Shown here in pieces: positions 10,797 through 19,316 of a DNA stretch of 64,000 nt. Position 1 is the stretch's first letter; each line of letters begins with the position of its first letter. The stretch spans positions 19,312,227-19,376,226 of the forward strand of contig OZ007509.1 of NCBI GenBank assembly GCA_963931865.1. Reading direction: 5' to 3'. Both the position numbers and the translations under genes were made by a program. This DNA comes from Axinella damicornis (Eukaryota > Porifera > Demospongiae > Axinellida > Axinellidae). The notes beneath the pieces were generated by a model. It made no database searches. It had not been told where the DNA came from and was given only the letters and a program-made list of their open reading frames with translations.

Positions 10797-11457
10797 GTGC
10801 CATGTCACCTATCCGGCGACTTGCTGTGCGAGTCTTGCAGGTGTGGTGTGTGTTGTGCCATGTCACCTATCCGGCGACTTGCTGTGCGAGTCTTGCAGGT
10901 GTGGTGTGTGTTGTGCCATGTCACCTATCCGGTGACTTGCTGTGCAAGTCTTGTAGGTGTGGTGTGTGCTGTGCCATGTCACCTATCCGGCGACTTGCTG
11001 TGCGAGTCTTGCAGGTGTGGTGTGTGCTGTGCCATGTCACCTATCCGGCGACTTGCTGTGCGAGTCTTGCAGGTGTGGTGTGTGCTGTGCCATGTCACCT
11101 ATCCGGCGACTTGCTGTGCGAGTCTTGCAGGTGTGGTGTGTGCTGTGCCATGTCACCTATCCGGCGACTTGCTGTGCGAGTCTTGCAGGTATGGTGTGTG
11201 CTGTGCCATGTCACCTATCCGGCGACTTGCTGTGCGAGTCTTGCAGGTGTGGTGTGTGCTGTGCCATGTCACCTATCCGGCGACTTGCTGTGCGAGTCTT
11301 GCAGGTGTGGTGTGTGTTGTACCATGTCACCTATCCGGCGACTTGCTATGCGAGTCTTGCAGGTGTGGTGTGTGTTGTGCCATGTCACCTATCCGGCGAC
11401 TTGCTGTGCGAGTCTTGCAGGTGTGGTGTGTGCTGTGCCATGTCACCTAACCGGCGA
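10797..11457. repeat. Minisatellite, 58-bp unit, about 11.5 copies
   Basis: The unit starts gccatgtcacctatccggcg; starts at 10799, 10857, 10915 and on to 11437 confirm an exact 58-bp period. Copies are nearly identical. 58 is 3n+1, so a plus-strand frame cycles through all three phases and stays open for almost 300 codons; it has no family match and the sequence pattern is repeat-driven. Confidence 0.95.
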
Positions 11458-12589
11458 CTGGCTTATAATTAATTATATGTAGCTGGCTCCTCCCACTTTC
11501 TAGTATGGATTTTGCGACAGTTAGTCAATTATTTTGTGTTGTGTACCTTGTTTTATGAGAAACCATTATGAAACACAGGTACAAAGAAGTCAGCGTTCAA
11601 TTGAGAGTATCCATGCAAGAAGGAGGAGATACAAACAGAAGAAGAGTAAGGAAGCATGGGAAGAACGGATAGAAAAAGAACTCTGCAGACACTGGAGGGA
11701 ACGGAGAGAAATAATAAACACTCACTTTGAAGTTTCAGCTGTCTGGGAGATGGTGACCACACCATAGATTTGGTTGTCTTCAAGTTTGGTCGCCATATCT
11801 GCAATTGAACTGAATCTCTTTTGCGCATGCACGTGCATACTCACCAATGCTGTCACTAATACTTGATGTGTGATAACACTGATTGGCATTAATTTTGCTG
11901 AATTAAAGATATACTGCAGTACACCTAATTCCATTAAGAGTGCCACCTGAATGAGGTTGAGGTTAGTCTGGACCAATTGGGCAAAGCATAGCTCAGATCA
12001 TGTGCTTCCAGTAGGCCATTTGGCACAAACAACACAACTTAAGCAGGGTGGTGGGGACAGCCTGGGCTGCCCCACTTTCATCACCACAAGACAAAGCCAT
12101 CACACTAACTCATGCAGGCCTAGCTGTTAAAATTAAAAGGTTGATGGCAAAATTATTTGTTACTATATAGCTAGTTGTGCGTATATGCATGTAGCCACAC
12201 AGGATAAAGTTAAAACCATGCACATGAGGAACTGGCATGCAGCTGACAGCCTCCCATTGAAGTCACCTGACACCAAAGGGACACCACAGTACAATTTGGG
12301 GAGACAGAATAGTTTGGAGGTTTCCAATCATACCATTAGATCAACTGATTCTCTGAAGAGTTTCTATGTGGCAAAGGGGATGTGGGTAGCTATGTGAAAG
12401 GTGTGAGTAGTAAACATGTTTACATTGATGGTTCCAGCTTGAATGCCCAAGTATGGCTTGTGGGACATTACTTAACTACTGGACTGGCTTAGCAGTTTGG
12501 TAACTATGAGTGAGAATAAACTTTACAGCAAATAATAAATTACAGAACATAGTGATTTGTCAGTGGACATACAAAGACAACACTGTCAT
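11458..12589. other. No gene seen
   Basis: A 77-codon plus-strand frame at 11534-11767 contains a basic stretch (HARRRRYKQKKSKEAWEER), possibly an exon fragment, but no family is recognised. The rest is AT-rich non-coding sequence. Confidence 0.35.
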
Positions 12590-13483
12590 TGGTGTTGTCA
12601 TGCAATTTAACGCTCCCATATATGCAGCTACAAACTTAGAATAAATTCTACAAACAGGCAAAAATGTTTTGTTGTAAAATGTGCGTGACCATAACTGAAA
12701 GGGGTTGCCAAACTTGAATCGCATAGAATGAGCTGCAAACCAAAGGACTCCCAACAGTGATAATGAGGAGGTGCAAGAATGTCTCTGAGAGCATAGAGTG
12801 AATAGATAATTGTCCAATTTTTCCATTGATCGGCAGTAAATCCAGCAAAAGCTGAGGAGGTTATCCACACCACTACCACTAGCTTCATCGTCACTATCAT
12901 CATCCCATACTTCATAATCTTCACCCTCACCCTGCATCTCAGAATTATACCTTCATCTGTATCAACAGCAGAAAAGTCAAAGGCTAGCGATAGTAACAGT
13001 TACTTCCAGATGCTACAATGTGTGCATGCATGCTCATGCACAATAATACACATACCCTGTACACTTTCTTCTCCATCAGCTGATGCTGAATCATCTCCCT
13101 CTCTTTCACTACCATAGCCAGCAGCATCTAGTTCATCCCTGCGGCTGATATTTTCTGGCTATTGGATATGTTTACAATAATTATGCTGTTTGTATCATAG
13201 TTTTATTAGTAGCTAGATATGCTGTAACATGACAAATCGCCATAATTATATCTATACAGCTGAGTTTTACCTCAAAGTCTGATGGATCTTCTGTATCTGC
13301 TGCTACATTCTCCGTAATTTGTACATCAAGTTCAATCCGAGGCTTTTTAGCCCACGACTGTTGATCAGAATTGTCGGAAATGCTCGTTGTAAGTCCTCTG
13401 GGCCACAGACTCCTCGCAGTGCGGGCACCATTATTTTCCTGGATAGCGCTCTCTTCGTCTGGTATTAGACTGTTCCATGATGT
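12590..13483 (-). pseudogene. Decayed CACTA/Tnp2-like transposon protein
   Basis: Minus-strand exons encode an acidic N-terminal region, then a conserved segment. Exon 13271-13483 reads SLIPDEESAIQENNG to ADTEDPSDFE and ends at a GTAAAA donor in phase 0. Exon 13056-13158 reads PENISRRDELDAAGYG and is phase 0-1. Another acidic stretch (YEVWDDDSDDEASG) lies near 12870-12920. The end of the gene (12628-12850) reads AGFTADQWKNWTIIYSLYAL, then RDILAPPHYHCWESF, a pattern I associate with proteins encoded by CACTA/EnSpm-type transposons of cnidarians and sponges. Frame is lost near 12660, with the continuation (YSKFVAAYMGALNCM) in another frame. It lies head-to-head with the gene at 13700. Family assignment is from memory. 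Confidence 0.45.
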
Positions 13484-13699
13484 CTGAATGTGACTGTAGC
13501 ACCGAGTGTTGGGAGTTTGTACCGTATAATATTATGCTAGATTATAACGAACGCACACGATAACGTCATTTACCCGGCATTTTGTAGAGCGTCCAATGAG
13601 TATCGTCGTAAGAGCGATTTCCCGCGAAAATCAACCGCCTAAATCTGAGGTTGAAGGTGCTCGCTTCTTACTTTCAAGCAATCAGTCATACTTTTAGCG
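13484..13699. promoter_or_regulatory. Shared upstream region of a head-to-head gene pair
   Basis: Only about 216 bp separate the first recognisable minus-strand exon from the plus-strand ATG at 13700, so a bidirectional promoter is plausible. No defined element is visible beyond AT-rich sequence around 13530-13545. This is inference. Confidence 0.25.
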
Positions 13700-15000
13700 A
13701 TGGCAGTACCAGAGAATACTGATGAGATGGCTATTTTGTTGCAGGAAGCGCTCGGTGAGATGAGGGAGCAGCGCCAGCAAAATATCGCTATCATGGAACA
13801 GAACCATCGTCTACTGGAACGTCTACAAACCGTCGAAGAACAGCTCAGTAGGCCTCAAACTAGTAACGCGCCCAGGAGAAGGAAGGAGAGGATTGCAGTG
13901 TCTTTACACACTAGAGTAAGACTTATTGCATTCTGGTATAGCATGCCTAGCAATTGCAATGCATAATCTTACTTTATACAACCTTGCCGTTCGTCTTCTT
14001 TTCAGAGCTGCGTTCACAATACATACAATCAGCTACAGCTATCCTGGAACTTAAAAGGCAAGTGAGTTACGATATTGCTGTTACTGCCTTTACTGGTACA
14101 TATAGTCATGCAATAACTATTTTTGTAGGCTATTCAATGACATGTACCATGCACCAACCGTATTGTGACTGGGTTACTATACAACACATATCAAGTATGT
14201 CATCGGACTCTTCACAGCATTGTGTTTTCTTCCTCCTTCCTGCAGCTTTCTATCGAACCACAACCAAGATATTGTTAGGCGGTTGGAATCTGAGCTTAAG
14301 TCTTCCCGCCCCAGAATAACTACTGAGGAAGTGACAGGTATATTTATTATCATAAGCATTCATACAATCAATTAATCTACTCAATTTGTTGCAGAGGCCT
14401 GCAAGACATTCTTTCGCTCAAAGAGGGATGACGGGAAGAGAGAGAAAGGAACACTAGTGGAGCACCGGCGAAAGCAAAAATTTAGCAAACGGATAGGCAA
14501 GGCAAGTATAATAATCATGTATTCCTATTTTGACAATGTATATATACCTGACCCTGCAGCTACAAAATGTCTTTATACAAATCATACCAAATAATAATTA
14601 TTATAATTCTATTACAGAAACTTAAAAACAGAAGGAGCGTCCTGGATGAGGCTGCTGGGATGTACTCTTGGTCCCCTGCATGTAAGCGTCGCATCCAAAA
14701 GTTACTGGTTGAGGACAATATGTCATCAGAGACCTCCGCTCCTGAGAGTGATACAGATGAACACTCCTTCAAAGTGAGACGAAGGAAATACATAAAGAAG
14801 AAATTTAGAAAAATTTTTATGACCTACACGAAATTTACAAGAAGAAACTCTCTCCTCGATCAAGAAGCATGTTGCATCCACAAGTAACCAGTAGGCATCC
14901 TCACCAAAGACCACCTCCTCCTGATCTGCCTGTATGGGCCACATCCAGAAATTCAGACTCAATAACAACTCCTGCAGAAGACAGTACTGTGCCCCATTAA
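13700..15000 (+). CDS. Five-exon basic coiled-coil protein, one frameshift
   Basis: I do not recognise the family. Exon 1 (13700-13915) encodes a helical start with heptad-like spacing (MAILLQEALGEMREQ, then HRLLERLQTVEEQLS). Exon 2 (14006-14061) ends at a GTGAGT donor in phase 2. Exon 3 (14246-14337) encodes DIVRRLESELKSS. Exon 4 (14395-14501) is basic and Lys-rich (KREKGTLVEHRRKQK) and appears to end at a GC donor. Exon 5 (from 14618) encodes LDEAAGMYSWSPACKRRIQK and an acidic SETSAPESDTDE. Frame agrees across every junction. Near 14805-14815, in an A5-T5 run, the frame appears shifted by one base: the following codons, ending at a stop at 14998-15000, form a Pro/Arg/Ser-rich tail. This is either a sequencing indel or a real mutation. 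Nuclear or DNA-binding function is a guess from charge only. Confidence 0.6.
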
Positions 15001-15121
15001 CATTGAGTTGAATTTTTTGATGATTTCTATAGTTTTTGTCATTAGTGTTAGCTTATTATTGATTTCTTTGTATTATTTAGCTGTTGTAATTGCTTAATGC
15101 ATTTTTTAATTGCTTATTTTA

Positions 15122-15126
15122 ATTAC
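15122..15126. repeat. Left target-site duplication ATTAC
   Basis: Matches attac at 16817-16821, immediately outside the other LTR. Confidence 0.9.
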
Positions 15127-15522
15127 TGTAACAGCTCGGCGCGCAGCTTGCCGGAGCGCGGTGTTGTTGCGGCGGTGCGATGGGGTTAACTCTCACAGTG
15201 AGCTCGGAATATCTTATCGGGGAATATATGAAGGCATGAATACAAGGTAGCAAGCGGCTGCTTAAATACAAACACAAACAGGAAGTACAAAACCCATGGT
15301 AAAACCACGTCTCCACCAGCACAGATGATATCACAGGTGACAGGCAAAACAGGAGCATTCAGCAAACGAGCACATGACAGATGAAGGAAACCAGTGAATA
15401 CAGCAAGCGTAATGCATAAGTGTGAAGCACAAACCAAAACCACTCTAAAGCTCACATGTACAAATATGGTCCTACTAGATGGTTCAACATGCATTACCTC
15501 ACTATTAATCAACTTCGCTACA
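15127..15522 (-). repeat. 3' LTR
   Basis: 396 bp, starts tgtaacagctcgg and ends cttcgctaca on the plus strand. Same sequence as 16421-16816 by eye. Confidence 0.92.
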
Positions 15523-15538
15523 CAGCTCCCCTCTTCGA
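15523..15538 (-). promoter_or_regulatory. Polypurine tract
   Basis: On the coding strand GAAGAGGGGAGCTG lies directly before the 3' LTR, where plus-strand DNA synthesis would be primed. Confidence 0.75.
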
Positions 15539-15564
15539 TGGAATACGTCCCGTATTCAGCATCA

Positions 15565-16368
15565 TCATCCAGGTGCAGCGCATCCACGGGCGTAGTGCCC
15601 TTCCAGGCCGCACTTCCGGCATATCACGGCACTCTGCTGCAGTCTCCGGTGGCCGCTCCCGAGTCCGGTGCCAGCTGATCGCTCACTCGATCCCCGGTGG
15701 CCGCTCCCGAACTCGGTACCATCCGACTGCGCCCCTGCTTCCAGCCGCTCGATTCGCTGCAACAGGTTGGACAGCTTGTCCACCAACTCGTCGCTCCTAT
15801 CGACTGTCGCCACCACTGTCGCCTGCTCCAGTCCGACGTGGGCTATCCTTCCGGGCCCAGTCCTGGAGTAATTCTCCATTTCCAATGTGGCTGTCACCGC
15901 TTCGTCGATGGACTTCGGTTGACGTTGCCTAACGCTGAAGGACACCTGGGGGTCACTCAGTTGGCTGAGGTAGCTGTTCAAGGCAAGGCGCTCCCTTGCC
16001 TCCTCCTGCAGATCGGGATACGCCTTGTCGGTGAGGCGTCGCAAGTCCTCTGCGAAGTCTGCCCATCCCTCTCCCTTGCGCTTCCGCCTGGTGTTAAACT
16101 CAACGGCATACAGCTCACGCTTGCTGTCGGGATCAAACCTTTCCCGCAACGCCTTCTTCGCATGGCTGTACGTCTCCTGGCTCGCCTCCGTAAACTGCTG
16201 GAACGCTCGCTGAGCCCGGCCGGTCAAACGGACCTTCAGCCATTTCAGCTTAGCGGCATCTCCGTCCCACGCATTCACGTCTGCAACGTTTTCGAAGTGG
16301 GATATCCACTCATCCCAGCTTCCTTCTCCCGAAAACGTCTCCGGCAGTACGAGCGGTCGACTAGCCAT
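15565..16368 (-). CDS. Gag polyprotein with one CCHC zinc knuckle (267 aa)
   Basis: This is the structural protein of the LTR element; it packages RNA in a cytoplasmic particle. The N-terminal two thirds fit a retrotransposon Gag capsid: LPETFSGEGSWDEWISHFEN at residues about 7-26, WLKVRLTGRAQRAFQQF, ALRERFDPDSKRELYAVEF, and LNSYLSQLSDPQVSFSVRQ. A short coiled-coil-like stretch (LVDKLSNLLQRIERLEAG) precedes a Gly/Ser-rich linker that repeats GLGSGHR-like phrases. The C-terminus carries one zinc knuckle, CRKCGLEGHYARGC (CX2CX4HX4C), for RNA binding. The start ATG lies about 30 bp after the primer site. The frame is intact, which with the identical LTRs argues for recent activity. It stops after the knuckle with no pol fusion. 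Confidence 0.9.
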   Translation of the reverse strand: MASRPLVLPETFSGEGSWDEWISHFENVADVNAWDGDAAKLKWLKVRLTGRAQRAFQQFTEASQETYSHAKKALRERFDPDSKRELYAVEFNTRRKRKGEGWADFAEDLRRLTDKAYPDLQEEARERLALNSYLSQLSDPQVSFSVRQRQPKSIDEAVTATLEMENYSRTGPGRIAHVGLEQATVVATVDRSDELVDKLSNLLQRIERLEAGAQSDGTEFGSGHRGSSERSAGTGLGSGHRRLQQSAVICRKCGLEGHYARGCAAPG

Positions 16369-16399
16369 CTTGGAACAGAAGGTCTCCGGTTGCTTCAGG

Positions 16400-16419
16400 G
16401 AATCCTGCCGACTACGCCA
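16400..16419 (-). promoter_or_regulatory. Primer-binding site, tRNA-Ser
   Basis: One base inside the 5' LTR, the coding strand reads TGGCGTAGTCGGCAGGATTC, the exact complement of the last 20 nt of animal tRNA-Ser (AGA/TGA type), which ends CCGACTACGCCA. The tRNA sequence is from memory. Confidence 0.85.
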
Positions 16420-16420
16420 G

Positions 16421-16816
16421 TGTAACAGCTCGGCGCGCAGCTTGCCGGAGCGCGGTGTTGTTGCGGCGGTGCGATGGGGTTAACTCTCACAGTGAGCTCG
16501 GAATATCTTATCGGGGAATATATGAAGGCATGAATACAAGGTAGCAAGCGGCTGCTTAAATACAAACACAAACAGGAAGTACAAAACCCATGGTAAAACC
16601 ACGTCTCCACCAGCACAGATGATATCACAGGTGACAGGCAAAACAGGAGCATTCAGCAAACGAGCACATGACAGATGAAGGAAACCAGTGAATACAGCAA
16701 GCGTAATGCATAAGTGTGAAGCACAAACCAAAACCACTCTAAAGCTCACATGTACAAATATGGTCCTACTAGATGGTTCAACATGCATTACCTCACTATT
16801 AATCAACTTCGCTACA
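16421..16816 (-). repeat. 5' LTR
   Basis: 396 bp, identical by eye to 15127-15522; followed by the second ATTAC copy at 16817-16821. Confidence 0.92.
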
Positions 16817-16821
16817 ATTAC

Positions 16822-18487
16822 TGTGGAACAGTAAAAGCGGATATATATAGGTACAGGCTATATATAGGCGGGTAGCGGACCGGGATGGTGAGCCACTTTC
16901 AGCTGCGCTCCGTAGTGTTCCTCCTGCGTTCACTCCGACAAGCCGTACGTATCACTTGTTCGCGCTCCTCTGCGGAGATCTGCCGTTTCCGCTTGACTTT
17001 CAGCGGTGCGGAAGCGCAGCATCTTCGCCGTTAACCGCAACGGAAACTCCGACTCACCCGCACATCCGGTTAATTACTTTTCAGTGCGGAAAGTTGGTGT
17101 TCACGCAATAGGCCGCAAATCTCCGTGTAGCGGAAAGCCACCGACTTTCCCCAGTGTTCACCAGAGTGCAGATTGGACACTTCTTACTTCTGTGGAGAGA
17201 AGCTTAAGAGGTGTCCAATCTACAGGAACTCAATCGATGAGACTAGTACCTGTCCACAGACCTGAACAAGGCAAAAACATTAAAAGACTATGAACAGGAA
17301 GCAAAGCTTCAGAGTCCCTTTGTTTGTTCAGATACATACCATCCCTAAAAGGGTGCGCAAATAAACTTTGGACAGTGTGCGGCCGGCGCGCAATGGAGAG
17401 CAATATTCATGGAAGGGGGGACCAGCTGTACGTATAAGCATCAGCTAAGTTGTATCATCACACATGAAACAACGGGCTACAGATGACCGAACTGTTTGTA
17501 CTAACACTTCAGGCTTCTTCCCCCTAGACAATTGACTAAATTGTCCTATACCCCCCCCCCCCCCCCCCCCCCCCCCACCCCCGGAAAAAAAGACTAAATT
17601 TATTTTACCCCCTGGACAAGGCTCCTTTACCCCCTGGACAACAACAAAATGGCTAACAACCACCTGGACAGCTATGTTTTTGTACATGTACATGTCGTTG
17701 TTACCTTGCTCATTTTCAGCTGGCGCTTCCGCCATAATTTGCGACGTTAGAACCGACGACTATTCTTCCGTTCCAGTCCAAGGATACCCGGCTACCCTAG
17801 CATGGGAATGCGACTGGAAGGTCACATGAATGAGACCCCGGCTCTGCAGTCGGTGAAAATTGTGGGGTTCATAGCAGTGGTGCCAGTGATGCAGTATCTA
17901 GCTATTTTTATTTGGTGGGAGTGGCCCTGCAGTAAGTTGTTGGGTGGAAGAGGCTGTAGAACCCCTGCAACATCTATAATGTCAGTCCTAGTCTATCGTC
18001 TATCGAGGTCGATCATTTCTCAGGAAATTGGGGGCCTTGATTATTCTCTTGTATTGCAGGAAGTTGAGGACCCCTGGGCCCCATGCAGCTTCCAATGAAT
18101 GTGATAAAATTATCTAGCTTGATAGGCTATAAACGAAATGTCATATGAACCATTCTATAATCCGTTTTTGTTGTCAAATGGCAGCAAAGGGGTCACTCCC
18201 ATATTCAACTGCAACTGCAGTGAAGAACTTGACCGTGCATTAATTTTCCTTAATTTGACTACACAGTAATTGATGGTTAGCTATAGTATAGTTCTTCACT
18301 TCAGTTGCCTGTAGATGTCGCTCATCTTCTGCTCTGAGGATGCTTCTATCACACCTGCAGACAGCATTCTTAAGGGAATTTAGGGAAGGAAATCTCCTCT
18401 GGAAAAGAGTTATACTGTTTGAAGCTGCAGTGTTTTATCCTCTTACATCTCCTCTCCTCCGGTTATCCTTTCCCCACATGTACCACA
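16822..18487. other. No gene seen; poly-C tract
   Basis: Holds a short imperfect inverted repeat (attggacac near 17173 and gtgtccaat near 17213) and a C run near 17551-17576. A 98-codon frame at 17802-18098 has no recognisable domain. Nothing else supported. Confidence 0.35.
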
Positions 18488-19187
18488 CAGGGGCGGATAC
18501 AGAATTTATGAAAGGGGGGGGGGCACCGTATATGAAACGCTGCCGGAGGCAGTGCATAGAGGCGCGTAGCGCTGATCAGTCCGCGCGAAGCGCGGAAAAT
18601 TTATTTCGCCTTCATTTTTCACTTCTCAGGATGGGCTCTCGTGGAACCTTCGCGCTTTTGCACTGCAAGTTCCAGGATTGCAGGTCCCAGGGCCGCCATG
18701 AGCTTCTTCCTTGCTTATTTCGCTCACGAATGTAATACGTACGTACACGGAGGGGTATACTAGATCGTGGTCTCGTTCCCAAGCCGTTCGGTTTCAGGCA
18801 ACGCACGATATTGCGAGCTGAGGAGCCATGGCGCCACAGAGGGGTAGGAGCAGGGGGTGCAAGGGGTGCAAGTGCACCCCCACTTTTTTCCCTGGGGGTG
18901 CATTGCACCCCCACTTTTCCTGGAGAAAAATTATCTATTTACAGGAATTTACAGTTGTTTGGACTCAAAATCGCCCCAGAATCGCTCTCAGAGCACCAAA
19001 TTTTGCAAAATTTTCTGGGGGGGCATGCCCCCACACCCCCCTAGCAGCAGAACGTGCACGGACGCTTCGCCTCCGGGATTCTTTGCCCCCCCCCCCCCCA
19101 CTTTTTACTACCTTCCTACCCCTCTGCGCCAGGCCAGGAGTTGCAACGTAGCGGCAGCTAGCTATATAAAAAAATATTTCTCTAGCC

Positions 19188-19220
<33 letters not shown>

Positions 19221-19275
19221 CGGGGGGGGGGGGCACCGGCCCCCCTGGCCCCCCCCCCCCCTGGATCCGCCACTG
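18488..19275. mobile_element. hAT-like non-autonomous element with G/C-rich core
   Basis: The left end is caggggcggatacag and the right end is ctggatccgccactg, an imperfect terminal inverted repeat of the CAGGGGCGGATCC type seen in hAT-like elements. Internal runs of G (about 19189-19236) and C (19086-19100, 19250-19260) and a smaller palindrome near 18865-18905 are present. The flanking 8 bp (gtaccaca and ccagagga) do not match, so it may be a recombinant of two copies. Confidence 0.5.
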
Positions 19276-19316
19276 CCAGAGGAGGCATGGCAACCTCTCA
19301 CTCATTAATTAATTAA

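Larger units (their letters stand above)
15127..16816 (-). mobile_element. Gag-only LTR retrotransposon (TR-GAG type), 1690 bp
   Basis: A complete small element: 396-bp LTRs at 15127-15522 and 16421-16816 that look identical, TG...CA ends, a 5-bp ATTAC target duplication, a primer-binding site, a gag ORF and a polypurine tract. There is no protease, RT, RNase H or integrase. It must borrow pol from a relative, as described for TR-GAG elements in plants. Identical LTRs imply very recent insertion. Coding strand is minus. Confidence 0.92.

Noticed and set aside
10552..11482. Plus-strand frames up to 297 codons rich in Cys
   Set aside because: Produced by the 39- and 58-bp arrays; no family signature and other frames are open too.
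15697..16425. Plus-strand 242-codon frame
   Set aside because: Antisense shadow of gag in the LTR element.
18488..19275. Complete hAT insertion with 8-bp target duplication
   Set aside because: The flanks do not match, so only similarity of the inverted ends is claimed.
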